From assembly GCA_022578605.1 (NCBI GenBank), contig MU394085.1:248001-312000 (forward strand): a stretch of 64,000 bases of DNA. Direction: 5' to 3'. Positions 42,242 through 54,763 of the stretch are shown here, in pieces. The position numbers and the translations under genes are program-made. The notes beneath the pieces were generated by a model that did no database searches, was not told the DNA's origin, and saw only the letters and a list, made by a program, of their open reading frames with translations. Each line of letters begins with the position of its first letter. The first letter of the stretch is position 1. Source of the DNA: Camillea tinctor (lineage: Eukaryota; Ascomycota; Sordariomycetes; Xylariales; Xylariaceae).

Positions 42242-43639
42242 TCACTTCCGCCTCGCCCCAAGCGACTCCACATGCCTCGTATGCAGCTCCTCGACGGCGG
42301 GTATAATCAAGCTCTCGATCTCGATCTCGGGCTCGCCATCGGGCAGGGTAGCCGGGTCCAGGGGCATATTGCCGGGGTCCTCGTGCGCATTCGCGCTCGC
42401 GCCGCCTCCCGTAGTCGACTTCTTCCTCCGGTGCATGGGGACGCGGATCCACTGATCCGCCTGGCCGGGCGCGACGAAGACGACCTCCCACTTGCGCGTG
42501 GTGAGCAGGTTGCCGATGACGAGGTGGTGCTGGTAGCGGTCGAGCGAGTACTTGGCCTTGTGGACGAGGATGGCCGGGTCGGTCTCCAGCTTGAACGAGA
42601 CGATCATGCCCTCGGGCGCCCAGCCGTCGACCAGGTTCTTGAGGAACTTGGGGACGGGGTCGAGGTCGACGATGAGGCGCTTGCTGCGGGGGACGGCGGG
42701 CGAGGAGTCGAAATTGTCGAAGGCTTCCTCTTCTTCTTCCTGGTCCCCGTCTACTTTTTTGTTATTGCTGCTGCTGTTGTTGTTACTGTTGTCTTCCTCG
42801 GCAGCGCGCCCCTCGGTGCGGATGGTGGTGGGTCCTTGCTTGAACTTGTCCGTCGCGTTGGTGCTCTGGATCTTGTGCTCGGACATGCGCTCGGGCGGCA
42901 CGAAGAAGTCGCTCACGGCGGCGGCGAGGTAGAGCAGCCCGTTGGGGCCGAGCGGGCGCATGAGCTGGGCCACGGCGCGCAGCTCGTGCAGGTAGTCGGT
43001 GATGGTGACGAAGGGCAGCATCAGCAGCAGGTTCTGGCGCTTGGCAGCGTTGTACTTGCGCAGCACGCTCACCATCTTGTCCTGGTGCGCCGGGTTCGCC
43101 ACGGCGCTGCCGTCCGGGCCTTCGTGCAAGAAGTCCAAGAAGCAGTCCGTGGAGTGGCTGTAGTGCCGGCTGTAAGGCAGAAGGCTGAACTGCCGGTGCA
43201 GGAAAATGACGGCATAGCCTGATTCGAGGAAATACTCGGCAGACGTAGCTCCACGCGTACCGGCAGAGAAGTTGTCGATAAAGCGCACCGTGTTCTTCTC
43301 AAGGGGCACGGTTGTTCCACCAGAGGTTATCAGGACAACACGGCGGTTAGCGGATGTGTGTTCATTTATGAAGGCTTTCGCAGCCTCGACATGCTTGGGC
43401 AGAGCCTTGGGCGGTGGATTAGAGCTGAAATAGGCATTCTCCACGAAATCGCTGGAGGTAGATGTGTCAGTAGTGCGGCTAGACATGGTGTCCTGTGACG
43501 AAGTAGATGAGATAGAAGATGATCTTGAAGAGGGACGACGGGGCCCGGATAAGTTGAAAGAGAGACTAAGAGCCGGGGTTGAATCTGCCTCTTTCTTTAA
43601 AGATGGTGAGGTTTTAGCTGGAGTTACCTGTAATGCCAT
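42242..43639 (-). CDS. cab2: Phosphopantothenate-cysteine ligase (CoA biosynthesis)
   Basis: Couples 4'-phosphopantothenate to cysteine, the second step from pantothenate to coenzyme A. Single exon, 465 residues. Seen: VVLITSGGTTVPLE then VRFIDNFSAGTRGATSAEYFL, the nucleotide-binding signature of eukaryotic monofunctional PPCS, followed by YAVIFLHRQFSLLPYSR. LLYLAAAVSDFFVPPERMSEHKIQS is the conserved active-site loop, and VSFKLETDPAIL and YSLDRYQHHLVIGNLL come after it. A Ser-rich N-terminus (about 1-75) and an acidic/Asn-rich insert around 280-310 are low-complexity additions. A second ATG at codon 52 (MSSRTTD) could be the real start, because the conserved part begins only at about residue 80. 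Confidence 0.93.
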   Translation of the reverse strand: MALQVTPAKTSPSLKKEADSTPALSLSFNLSGPRRPSSRSSSISSTSSQDTMSSRTTDTSTSSDFVENAYFSSNPPPKALPKHVEAAKAFINEHTSANRRVVLITSGGTTVPLEKNTVRFIDNFSAGTRGATSAEYFLESGYAVIFLHRQFSLLPYSRHYSHSTDCFLDFLHEGPDGSAVANPAHQDKMVSVLRKYNAAKRQNLLLMLPFVTITDYLHELRAVAQLMRPLGPNGLLYLAAAVSDFFVPPERMSEHKIQSTNATDKFKQGPTTIRTEGRAAEEDNSNNNSSSNNKKVDGDQEEEEEAFDNFDSSPAVPRSKRLIVDLDPVPKFLKNLVDGWAPEGMIVSFKLETDPAILVHKAKYSLDRYQHHLVIGNLLTTRKWEVVFVAPGQADQWIRVPMHRRKKSTTGGGASANAHEDPGNMPLDPATLPDGEPEIEIESLIIPAVEELHTRHVESLGARRK

Positions 43640-45659
43640 GGTGTTAGTGCCTATGGATCATATAAACAACGGCATCAACAAATAAATAAAAAGTATGAAT
43701 GCGTTTGTTAAACTCAAATGTGTGCGTGTGTCAAGAGATGACACACACCAACACACACACACACACATATATATATATATGCCTCTATATACAAATATAA
43801 GAGGTATAAAATATATAAAGGGGGGGGGGGGGGCAATGAGTGATATTAAAAGCCCTCAGCCTTTCCACTGAGAACGTAACATGGGGTCGTTATTTTTAGA
43901 TCCCAAAGGAGTAATGGCCGTGACCGTTTGGCTTGTTTCTTACTCATCGGCATTCCGGGGGTCAATAATAAGACCTCGGCTTCCGGCGATCCCACATCTT
44001 CGGTGGTTTCAATGCGGAGTATCATTACCATTTCCCCGGCTTATTTATTTGCCAACTCTGGGGGGGAAAGGAGAGAGCACTACTCTTTTCTTTTTTTAAC
44101 TCCTACTCCTATTTTTACTCCCTCTTGCAGTAAAATGACGTGAGGTGCGACAATGTAACTGGTCTAATGAGGAGATGCGGGTACTTACTGTGAAATTTGC
44201 GAGATTTGATTCAAGCCTCGCTCAATCATAACATAGGTCACGATATGTGCGTATGTAGGTACTTGGATATATATGTAGTAGGTGGCGTAAATTTGCTCAA
44301 AGAGCTAACCTAACACAATCCCTACTATACCCTTTTTGCACACTCCGATGGGTTGGTTGATTAGTAGTCGTTGAAAATCCGAAATGTAAGTAGGCAAAGT
44401 GTATGTAGTGTATGCAGAATGAACAAGTGAAAGTGAGTGAGTGAGGGAGAGTGGTCCGATTCAATTCCATGTGCTTCCACTAAAACTACCTGATTCAACT
44501 CACACCGGAAAACTAGCCCTTGCTTACTACTATGGCATGTACAACCAGTTCTTGTCCTAGCTATGTACATACCTGGTGTCTAGGTTGTAGATCTCGGTTT
44601 ATGCTTCTTCGGCTTAGCGGAGAACTTCGGTTGTGGCACGTGCAGCCCCTGTAAGCTCTCTGGTGGAGCTTACATACCTAACCTAGGTACTACCTACTAT
44701 GCACACTATATACCAGTAGACAAGACCTCCGGTGGAATCAGATATCAGATCGGTAGAGAACCGACAGCGCCACTGGTCTAGCGGACCATCCGTTCTGTTG
44801 GGACTACAGGGCTCTACGTAGATCGATACACCGGCATTTACTCGCTAACCTGGTGAGTATATACTTATAGCTCCGTTCCATAGGTTATTGGGGTAAGGCA
44901 CTCATTGTTGTTAGGTCTATAACCCCTCTGCCCCTTTTATAATCTCAGCATGATTCTTCCGTGCTTTAATGCCTCTCTACCTACCTCTTACTTGTAAAGT
45001 GACAGCCAGATCGATTTCAGAGTAGCGTCTTATACATTATCCCAATTGTCCCTGCGTTTTCTGTTACCCCCATTCCCTTTCTTTTCTCCCTCTCCCCCCT
45101 CCCCATACGCTCGGTCTTGGGTACCCATGTGTATAGACACATATCAAGACAACCAATAAGACACGAAGAACATCTCACCAGTATTTTTACCTGAAATTAT
45201 ATTATTGGTATTTATTTTCCCCAGTTGTTGAGGCTTCCCGTGTATCTGCCTACCCGACGCGCAGAGACTGACTTTTGCAAATCTATCTATGTCCTATTAT
45301 CCCCGCGACTAGTTACACGCGTTCATAGCGTCGCTACTCTACATTACTATTCATAGATCATGCCAGTCATATTCTGTCTTGTCCCTTTTTTAACCCCTTT
45401 GATCCCAAATTCCGGTTATTTTAGCCCCGGCGGTAGCCTTTATTTTACCGCATTCTTTTGTGTGTAATACCCAAGTCTCCCTCCCTTAGGAGATATGTTG
45501 AGACTTCAAAAGAATAAAAAGAAGAAAAGCTCCTGATCCCCGCAGTGCTTCATTTCCAGACCGCCCTCCCTATTCTCGGCCAATCGCGATAGTCCCCATA
45601 GATAGCTAGCTATCTAACCTCGAGATCATGTAGATGAGGTATACTATTAACAGTGTTCC
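43640..45659. other. Intergenic with microsatellites, no gene recognised
   Basis: Promoter of the PPCS gene (with CA/TA and poly-G tracts listed separately) and 3' flank of the MFS gene. A CCTAGGTAC motif is near 44683. ORFs such as 43881-44099 and 44361-44570 have no motif. Confidence 0.6.
43741..43833. repeat. (CA)n(TA)n microsatellite and G14 tract
   Basis: An AC-repeat with one interruption passes into a TA-repeat (43741-43780), and a run of 14 G lies at 43820-43833. Both are within 200 nt upstream of the PPCS start codon and could be length-variable. Confidence 0.85.
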
Positions 45660-47120
45660 TCAAAAGTTCGTCCAGAGGCTCCAGCCTACTCTAGCGCTTT
45701 TAGCTGCATAAATTCCCATGACAGCAAGGATCTGTGTGATTCCAGTAAAAACAATAAGGGGCATGTAATCACCCCCCGCCGCCTCCACGACAAGGCCAGC
45801 AATGGGGAGATTAATTAGGAAAGCCACCGACACTACGGTGTAACATGTCGCGTAGTATCGGCCGTACTGTTGCGTATGACACAACTTGCCGACGCAAACC
45901 GGCGTAATGCTGATATTGTTCCCTGTTGAAAACCCAAACATCACAGCAAAGATGACGAGGCCTGGTGTTGTATGTCCGAATGGCAACCATACGACGAAGC
46001 ACGAGAAGATGGTAATGCACATCGATATCATATTGACATTGAAGGCCCCTATCTTATCAGCCCAATATCCGGGAAGTGCTCGGCCAACTACTGACGCGGC
46101 GTTCAGGATAGGTAGGATCTGGAAGGCGAACGCCTCGCTAAACCCATTTGCTAGTGCATAGCTTGATATGTAGGCTAGCGGGATGAAAAGCCCGAATTCG
46201 AGGAGGAAAACACCCACGACTAGTAGGAGAAACGACTTCTCCTTGAGGATGCGGAAGTCTGGTTGGGCGCTGGCATTCTTAGCCGGTGGTAGTCGTTTCT
46301 TGACGAGGATGTTGGCAAATATAAGAAGAAACAGACAGAGAAAGCCTAGTATGCGCAGCCCCCAGCCCCATCCGATCTGGTCGAACAGCCGTTGAAGCAT
46401 CAACGGGAAGATGACACCACCTACGCCACCACCGGTGCTAGCTAACCCGGATGCAAATCCACGGCGCTCCCGGAAGAAGTGACCAATAGCAGCGATTGAC
46501 GGGGTATAGAGAAGAGACGTTGCTATCCCGTTTAGGATGCCGAAACATAGCATGAAATGCCAATATTCTAAAATAGATACCAATCAGTAACTTGACATGG
46601 TGAGCCGTGAGTTGAGAGATTACATACTAGTACAGACGCTGGTAATCATGACGCACGCGACAACGCCGCAGCTACCAATCGCTATAAGCCATCTAGGGCC
46701 ATATTTGTCGAATAAAGGACCAACATAGATACCGCATAGAAAGCAGAGAGCAGTATAGACTGAGAAGATCCATCCGATGGTCCCTTCACTATAGTCGGAT
46801 AGTTGGTGGTTCGCGATGTATGTTTGAAAGGTACCAACAATATTCATCAGCCCCAATGATGCTACCAAACAGCACCAGGCCCCGAGGACGACTAGCCATG
46901 CCTCAAGCCCGCCTTCCGGATATGTCTCTTCCCCCAGGAGCGTTACCGCACGTCCCGACTCAACGTCTGAGTGTTCTGGGGTCGGTTCTTCATAGGGCAC
47001 AACGAAGGGCTGTGGGGCGGGAGGAGGGCGAGAGGTGACCTTTTCACAACTCGGCGACTCCTGGCCATCTGGAGTTGTGACATCTTGAGAAGAATCGAAT
47101 CCCTTTTCTTCTACGTCCAT
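45660..47120 (-). CDS. MFS monocarboxylate-type transporter
   Basis: Two exons, 47120-46628 and 46567-45660, join A|AA in frame (466 residues; donor GTATGT, acceptor TTTTAG). Seen: a cytosolic N-terminus of about 75 residues, PEGGLEAWLVVLGAWCCL opening helix 1 (the usual start of fungal MCT-family members), GWIFSVYTALCFLCG, LFDKYGPRW (loop 2-3 A-motif), ATSLLYTPSIAAIGHFFRERRGFASGLASTGGGVGG (helices 4-5, hallmark of the family), and six further helices in the second half. Fungal members (Mch/Esbp6-like) transport organic acids or unknown solutes; not all carry monocarboxylates. Substrate not predictable. Confidence 0.9.
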
Positions 47121-47986
47121 GCCTACAGCACAGAGGATCGAGTTCTGGGTGGTTACTGAGTAGTGGCTTGGAGACCAGGTGCTTGCGCTCGTGGGCTGGC
47201 TTTAAATATGGGTTGAAAACCCTATACGCCGCTCCGTCTATATGCGCTATCAATAATTCTACCAAGTCTGGAACACGGGACGTGGAACCGACCCCCCAAG
47301 GATCTTCTAGAAGCCGGGGGACCTTGCAGGCCGCAGTCGGCGGCGTGTTTTGACAGCGATGCTAGTGTACGGCTTCACAACCCCGCCATACCCGGTTACG
47401 CTACATGATAAGAAACGAATGAGCATGTTTGGATAATAATTACGTTGGGCTAGCATATGCATTGCGGAGAAGGGGTGCCCTCCACGATGCAGCGTGTCAA
47501 GTCTACTCGATAGATCTTCGGTGGGCGGACCGAAGCCGAAGCCGACACATTCTTACTCGATGGGTTGCTCTGCTTGGCCGCAGATTTTTCAGACCGAAGA
47601 TTTGGGTCAATGAATAATTGATGTGGATAATCGGTAGTGCAAAGCGGTGAGGGTTGTATGGTCAATGATGACTTGTATTGTTGGTGGGTATGTTGCCGCA
47701 TTAAGTGACCTGCAAAGCTTGTTCACTAACACGCACGGAAGAAAAAGTTTTTAAAAATAGTCCATATTTATGACCTGGTGGACGCAGGTTGGTGGATGGC
47801 GTGATATCGCGTTTAGGGCAGCGTCGGTTTTATTCACCCTAAGAATACGAGATGACCGAAAGGAATAATGCGTACGACACCACAAGTAGGTTGGTCCTAG
47901 AGCCGTTTGCGTATAGTTTTGCCAACGGCCTGCTGTTAAAGCGCCGGGAAGCATGTTGTGTCAAAGCAGCCGAGTTCGGCTCCCAC
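47121..47986. other. Intergenic, no gene recognised
   Basis: Promoter of the MFS gene and 3' flank of the Wbp11 gene. The overlapping ORFs at 47429-47701 are on opposite strands and have no motif. Confidence 0.65.
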
Positions 47987-48899
47987 TCAGTCATCGTCGT
48001 CGTCAACTTCCTCCATTGTGACACCACGCGGACCAGCCACTGGCTCTGAAGCTTCGTCGGGATGGCCTGCCGTTTTCAGATACCCTTCTCTTTCCAGACG
48101 ATCGGCCTCTTCTGGCTCCATAAGACCACCCTGACCTCTGCTTTTATCCATCTTCATCCTAACAGCAGCCGGCACAAATGCACTGACTGCTTCTTTTCGC
48201 AAGTCGCGTACCATCGGTTTTGCTTCGTACACCGTCTTGACTTCTACAGGTGCAGCTGGTGTTTCCCTCTTCTGAAAGCGCTTGTCCCCGTTCCCGTTCC
48301 CGTCCCCGTCGCCTGTGGACTGGTTTTTCTCATTCCTTGCTGCCCTCCTCTTCGCATACCATTTGTCTAGGACCTCCTTCGGTATGGGGGGCGGCGTGTC
48401 TCTGGGCATCGGTATACTCCTGACATCGTCGGGGACATCACTATCGCTGCTTGAACCGTCGCCATGGCCATCTCTTCTCCTTTTGCCTAGCACTCCACCG
48501 GCTTGCCCACCCTGTCGAGGCCCTCCACGGCCAAAGGTTGGGGCTTTATCGCCGAGTGCTTCTCTTGCCTTGACAACCGCCTTCAGATCACGTTCGAGCC
48601 CTTCTAGTACAGATTCTTCGTGCTTGGTGAGCTTGCCGCCGCTCGAGGTGATTTGTTTGAGGTCGTCGATCTGTTTCTGTATTCTTTCTGGGTTCCGCTT
48701 GGCGAGTTTCTCGTTTCGTCGCGATTGCGCTTCGGCCTTGCCTGAATATGTCGGTTAGCTAGGGGGCTGGCTGGGAAAGCAAAGACCTAGACTGATGAGA
48801 TAAAGAAAGGCCTGAGATTCTCTTACCCTTTTTAACGGCCTTGGCTTTTTCAGCTTTGCGCTGAGCCTGCACGGGATTGAAGTTTCGTTCTTTAGGCAT
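47987..48899 (-). CDS. Wbp11-like splicing factor
   Basis: Nuclear pre-mRNA splicing protein (WBP11/SIPP1 family). Exons 48899-48827 and 48741-47987 join G|GC in frame (275 residues). Seen: MPKERNFNPVQAQRKAEKAK followed by KGKAEAQSRRNEKLAKRNPE and IQKQIDDLK, the defining N-terminal domain of the family, and RKRRRD-type basic patches with the phospho-prone SSSDSDVPDD. A Pro-rich IPMPRDTPPPIPKEVLDKWY follows, then FVPAAVRMK near the C-terminus (conserved), ending in a run of five Asp. The animal protein's long PPGPPP tails are absent, as usual in fungi. Confidence 0.9.
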
Positions 48900-50021
48900 G
48901 GTAATATACAAATGTACGGTATGGTATAGGCGGTATGAAGGTAAGAAAAGGGAGATGTTTCGCGGTGTAACGTTGACGAGGGAAAGAATTGGTCCAAGTC
49001 GTGCCGTGCGGTTCGTTCTGCAGGGTCAGAGCTCTTGGGCTACTTGCTAAGGTAAGGTACGGGAGCTAAGGTTGAATTTCATCAGCCTTGTTCTGATCGA
49101 AGCTTGAGCTACAGTTTCAATAAAGAGCAATACACACGGTAAGATATGGTGCTAACAAGGTGAGGTGAGACCGTGCAGATACAAAGTGCGCTAAATTAAT
49201 ACGCTAAGTTTTTATTTATTATCATTTTTCCCTTGGTGGACGGGCTTGGGGGATTTCAACAATGACAGGACGGAAAAGTGGGTGCTTGGGTATGTACTAC
49301 TAGTATGTAGTACATAGCAGGTAGTACATGCCTTATCGTGGGGGAGGTAATTACATAGTAGAACAAGGGGAGGGGGCGGGCTGTTTCGAAGTGTCTTAGT
49401 GGCTGCCGGGGTGACGATGGATGTTGACAATGTCCAATGTCGACATAATCAGAAACCCCGCCATAACCTTGCCCATGCCAACCCATGCCAACCCATGTCT
49501 GCGCCCAATGGAAATTCACCATTGCATTCCATCTTTCTTCTCTCTCTTTTTTTCATATAGATCAAAGCACCAAAAAGCATCATATGTATAAAAAAAAAGA
49601 ATGATCAACACCGAGCCTTGCATGCTTTGAAACTTTTCGGGTCCATCTTCTACATGCCAGACTCAAGTTCACTTTTCTTTTCTTTTTTTTTTTCCAATCC
49701 CACTTTGTTGATTTGACTTTGACCTGACCTGACCTAACCTGACTTCATCCCAATCCATCCCATCCCACTTCGTCGCATCCCTCTTTTTTTTCTTTTTTTT
49801 CTTCTTTTCCTTGTTTTTATTTTTGTTTTTATCATTCATCTTTTTCTTCTTGGGAGGTAACCAATTGACACCACATCCCGCATTTTACTACATCCGCCCT
49901 CACCCACATCCACGCCTACAACCCACTTCCGCATCCACATCCACATCCACATCCCGTATCCATATCTACATTCCCACATTTTGTGACGACCTCCCAACTT
50001 CCTCCCCCCCAACTTCTCGCT
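48900..50021. promoter_or_regulatory. Divergent promoter region (Wbp11 / Dbf2-type kinase)
   Basis: Head-to-head genes 1.1 kb apart. The kinase side has long T/C runs (about 49680-49850) and a CCACATC repeat tract just before the start (49905-49960), typical of a long fungal 5' UTR. No defined factor site recognised. Confidence 0.6.
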
Positions 50022-52137
50022 ATGGCGAGCTTCATATCAAATATGTTTCCCACCTCGCAGGGTCCCAAGGACATTAAGACTCCCACCGTGGATCGGCCTA
50101 ACACCCCGGCCAAGAACACCTTCATCGACCCAATCTCGACTCCTCATGGCAGCCCCAGCAAGAAGACGCTACCTCCCGGGGCCAACGAGCTTCCGGCCGC
50201 CTTCGATAGCGTCCTAAAGCTCAATGCAAATGCCCTCGGCAGCCCAATCAAGCTCGGCCGCCCCCAGAATGGCACAAGCCCACTATCGCCTACCAAGAGT
50301 AACGTCCAGCCGGTCGATGAGGTGTCCTCTGCCACGGCCTCCCCCACTGTGGACAGCAGTGTCATCCACAAGAGCGGCCAATCCCCCGGTAGTCCACTGA
50401 AGAAACAAGGACAGGAGAACACACCTCCCTCGCGAATTCCCAGGCCAGAGACCATGTACCAGTATAATCAAGCCGCATTGTCTCGTCAAGAGCTATACCA
50501 ACCTAGGGATGCCAGGCCACTCACTCCTACCACCAAGAGGTTTAACACGGCTCGTGGTCTGACGGCAGAAGAGCTTGAGATTCTGAAGAAGCCAACTATC
50601 CGCCGCTTAGTTAACGTAACTCAGCTCTGTAGGCATACCCTCCCTCTGTTTCTCGCCTCGGGTTTCTGTTCTTCTCCCACTAACACACCCAAGACTTCTT
50701 AGATTATTACTTCGATCTTCTTACCTACGTGGGCTCGAGACAGGCGCGGCTTAATGCTTTCAAGGCGGAGGTTCCAGCTCCTCCCGTGACCGATCAGGAG
50801 GAGTATGACAAGTTGTGGTCCAAGTACACGGGGAGAGAACGCGCTGCGCTCCGCAAGCGTCGCATACGTCTCAAGCATGCCGATTTCCAGATTCTAACCC
50901 AGGTTGGTCAGGGCGGCTATGGCCAGGTGTTCCTCGCGCAGAAGAAGGATACCAAGGAGGTTTGCGCTCTGAAAGTCATGAACAAGAAATTGCTCTTCAA
51001 ACTAGACGAAGTACGTCACGTCCTTACCGAGAGAGATATCCTCACTACCGCCAACAGCGAATGGCTCGTCCGGCTCCTATACTCTTTCCAGGACGACAAG
51101 AGTATTTATCTTGCTATGGAATATGTACCGGGAGGTGACTTTCGAACCCTGCTCAACAACACCGGCGTTCTTTCGAACCGCCATGCTCGATTTTACATTG
51201 CCGAAATGTTCTGCTCGGTCGATGCCCTTCACAAGCTTGGGTATATCCACCGTGATCTCAAGCCGGAAAACTTTCTCGTCGACTCTACTGGCCACGTTAA
51301 GCTTACCGATTTCGGCTTGGCTGCTGGCAACGTTGCCTCGTCTAAGATTAATTCGATGCGCATCCGACTTGAGAAGGCGTCTGAGACTGATGTGCCGTTC
51401 GGTAAGGCCATGGACAAACGGACTATTGCCGAGCGTCGTGAAGGCTACCAGACCATGCGAGAGAGAGATGTGAACTACGCAAAATCCATAGTAGGGTCTC
51501 CGGACTACATGGCCCCCGAAGTTCTTCGAGGCGAAGAATATGACTTTACTGTCGACTATTGGAGCTTGGGATGCATGTTATTCGAAGCTCTGACCGGGTT
51601 CCCTCCCTTTGCTGGCTCTACCGCTGATGAGACTTGGAGAAACCTGAAGCATTGGAAGGAGGTGCTCAAGCGACCAGTGTGGGAAGATCCTAACTACTTC
51701 TTGAGTAACCGTACCTGGAATTTTATCACCACGTAAGCCTACGCGTCAGCTCCATTTTGAGGAGACTAAACTAACCAATCTTCAGGTGCATTAACTCGAA
51801 ATCTAAGCGTTTCTCCAATATCAATGACATTATGGCTCATCAATACTTTGCCGAAGTAGATTGGCCTACCTTGAGGAAATCAAAGGCGCCCTTCGTTCCC
51901 GAGCTGGACTCTGAGACGGACGCGGGGTATTTCGATGACTTCACTAATGAGTCTGATATGGCCAAGTACAAGGAAGTCCACGACAAACAACAGGCACTTG
52001 AGAGCATGGCCGACCGGGATGAGCAGATGGGCAAGGGCCTTTTCGTGGGATTTACCTTCCGCCACCGGAAACCTACCACAGAGGAGGGCACCCCGCGTAA
52101 GCCAATCCAAACCGACACGTTTGGCACGATGCTGTAG
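50022..52137 (+). CDS. NDR-family kinase, Dbf2/SidB (Sid2) type
   Basis: Ser/Thr kinase of the septation-initiation/mitotic-exit network, acting at spindle poles and the division site. Exons 50022-50628, 50703-51732 and 51786-52137 join in frame (662 residues). ATG 50022 is the first in frame. The non-conserved N-terminus (1-180) is rich in Ser-Pro/Thr-Pro, likely CDK sites. The Mob1-binding region follows (LVNVTQL, then YYFDLLTYVGSRQARL, and the basic RKRRIRLKHADF). Kinase core: VGQGGYGQVF loop, K293 in CALKVM, HRDLKPEN (D387), DFG 405-407, then the long NDR insert before AKSIVGSPDYMAPEVL, whose GSPDY form marks Dbf2/Sid2 and separates it from Cbk1 (GTPDY). The C-terminal hydrophobic motif is FVGFTFR. 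Complete. Confidence 0.95.
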
Positions 52138-54763
52138 GGCAAGCGTCCACTGTCCCATTTCAGTAGGTGTTAATACACTGATGTCCGAGGGTGACGGTTT
52201 TCTTTTGGTGGCACGAGAGTTGAGAGAGGGAAGAAACATAACTACGGGGTGAGGCGGTATGTGACACTATAGGTCGCGTAACGTCTTTTAATTAGACATA
52301 GCAAGGCCTTCCAGGGTGATGCCGTCATGAATTGTGCATTATGGGAGTTTGGTGGCGGGGGGCTGGTACGGAATCCGGAACATGGTACAGGTCCCTGTCT
52401 AAGGAAAAGGATACTGGAGGGCTAATTGCGGTAAGGGGTGGGAGATAGGAGTTCCAGTTATGTAAAACAGTGTTGCAGCAGGTTGCTTCTAATGAGAACT
52501 TTTGGGGATCAGGATCCCCATGATCAACAAGCTGAAGGGAGTTTTCTGTGATGAGAACTGACACATTTATGGCCACCTGAACTAGATATGTATGTCTCGG
52601 CCCTGTAACTATAACGGAGAGGTTGGTTCGATGAGACTACCGAGTCTTAGTTTTACAACTGATAGTCGAGGGTTAGCAAGGGTAATTTTTATTTTTACTT
52701 CCTGTTCTTGACGTCCCGTTCCTCACAGCTGGCCCAATAAAAAAGGCCCAGGGCTAGAAACCCAGTATCAATGTCCAACAGCATATGCGGTCCGTCAAGC
52801 AGGCTTGGAAACCGGCGGCTAATGTTGTGTTCTGCTAAAACAGAATAAATAAAAAAGGCTATCCTGTACTAACATCATCAACAAATTTTTGAGCCGGAGC
52901 CGAAAATTAGGAAAGACAGGGCAATCAGGTTTTGTCCATGGACCTAGTAGGAGGGAGACGTGTATGATATACGATAGCTACATGTAGGCGGGTCAGTTAC
53001 ATACCTACCTAGGTACTTATATAGGTTAGGTACAAAGACATGTCTATAGTGGGTAGTAGTCTTAATAGTGACCTCGGGAATAGTTGGCCTATATTTAACA
53101 AGCAAGAGGAGTCTATTCGCCTGGAAAGCTGGGTAGAGTACGTAGGTAGGTACCTAACCTAAGTACACTCACTCACTCACTTGAGAGCTCGGAGATAAGC
53201 CCAGGCCGGAGTTTTCCCCGGATTACCTTTCACGGAGTGCCAAGACCACAATGACGCTCTCTCATTGGCTATATCTAGCCAGGGGGATCCTACCTAACTC
53301 AAAGAAATTACTAGGTAACCGGATCTTCCCCAGCTTTGGATCCGTTTCAAAGCTTCAATTCAAGTTTACTTGAACTACCACTACTTAATTATGTGCTTCG
53401 CCTCCTTCCTCTTGTCTTGGATATCGAACTAAATCCGTTTTTGTTATAAACCTAAAGCCTGGTTCTGTCATTGGCTTGCCTTACCGATGAGAAAGCAGCT
53501 CGGGTAGGCTATCGATCCATGTGCGCCACGCTGCCTTTAGAGCGAGTAAAATGGGCGTGCGAGAGTGAGCTGCCCAGACTAGCATTATGCGAGTTGTTTT
53601 CCAAGGTGTAAGCAGCACAAGGACTTATACCTTCTCGCGATGATTGGGATTTCGCTATAGCTTCGCGTACCGCAAATTGACTAATACCACGAGGATAGAA
53701 GCGGGGGAAAGGGAGAGGAGGGGCGTGAGTAAATTATCCAATTCGAAATGTCAAGAAATATCAAGCCGATGATCATGATGGGAGGCTTCGGTAAATCGGC
53801 GCCTTTTTTTGCTCTTCACGATCCTATTTACCCTGATTGCCAGAAAAGCCTACGTGGCTGCGCCCCGTAAGACTTGCGCCTCTTTCAAGGGAAGTCAGCA
53901 CTTACAGAAACCTTTTTGTTCCCTTTTGCCTACTACTACTTCTCCTCCCGCCGATGGAGTGGGCGCGGAGGAAACACATGGTGATATCATGCAATGTGCG
54001 TGGAAGCTATGTGCCAATTCGAAAAGTCCTGGCTGACCCGACCTTCCGGGCCCTTTAGCAACAGAGGGACGCGCGGCCTACCACGCCGAAGTAGATGGCA
54101 CGACAGAGGTCCTACATCATAATACGTCACCCCAGCCTAATTCACACTTTCTTCTGCTTGGTTGATTTTCCTTCCTTTTCTCGCCTGACCGCTGCGTGCT
54201 ATTGCCGTCTGAACAAGCGTTGGTCTGCCCATATTGTCGTGAGGCACAAGCCCTCGAGCTAACCACAGCTCTAGGCTAGCTCTGTGCCGCACGTAAGCTG
54301 GGGTAGGTAGGGAGAGATCGATGCTGATTTTTACGTAACTCGGATGGTTCGTGTTAGTTGCGGAAGGGAGACGGATGTCTAAGTCTTCACCTGTTATATG
54401 TCTCCCCTCTCTGCGCCAGCAGCGAAGCAAGGTCGGGCGAGTGGCTGACCGCAGCTTGCGCCTAGAAGTTGATGACGACTACGAGGGAAAGAAGAAGAAA
54501 AGAATCGGATTCAACTTGATACAGCCTGCATCTGTAGGTTTACGTACCTGTGGAACTTGCCTTGTGTAAGTTCAGCTTTGAGGCACATATAAGTATATGT
54601 CCGACAAGCTTCTTCTCCCCTGCTTCTTTTCCTTGCTCGGTCTCATAAGAAACTGGTGTGTACTTGATCAAAGTATATTAAGCCAGAAAATTTAAAAATA
54701 CACGGGGACGAAAGTAACCCAAGAGTCATATCCATTCTCAGGCCCTAATATCTCTCATTCATT
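52138..54763. other. Intergenic, no gene recognised
   Basis: 2.6 kb. Dense TACCTAGGTA/CCTACCTA motifs at 53001-53030 and 53139-53160, and a (TCAC)n run at 53166-53181. ORFs at 53809-54058 and 54137-54569 have no motif. Confidence 0.6.

Noticed and set aside
44760..44840. tRNA gene suggested by an A-box-like TGGTCTAGCGG
   Set aside because: No B-box (GGTTCGA) or cloverleaf follows at the right distance.
49983..50021. 13-codon extension of the Dbf2-type kinase
   Set aside because: The upstream start codon would be GTG; ATG 50022 is the first in-frame ATG.
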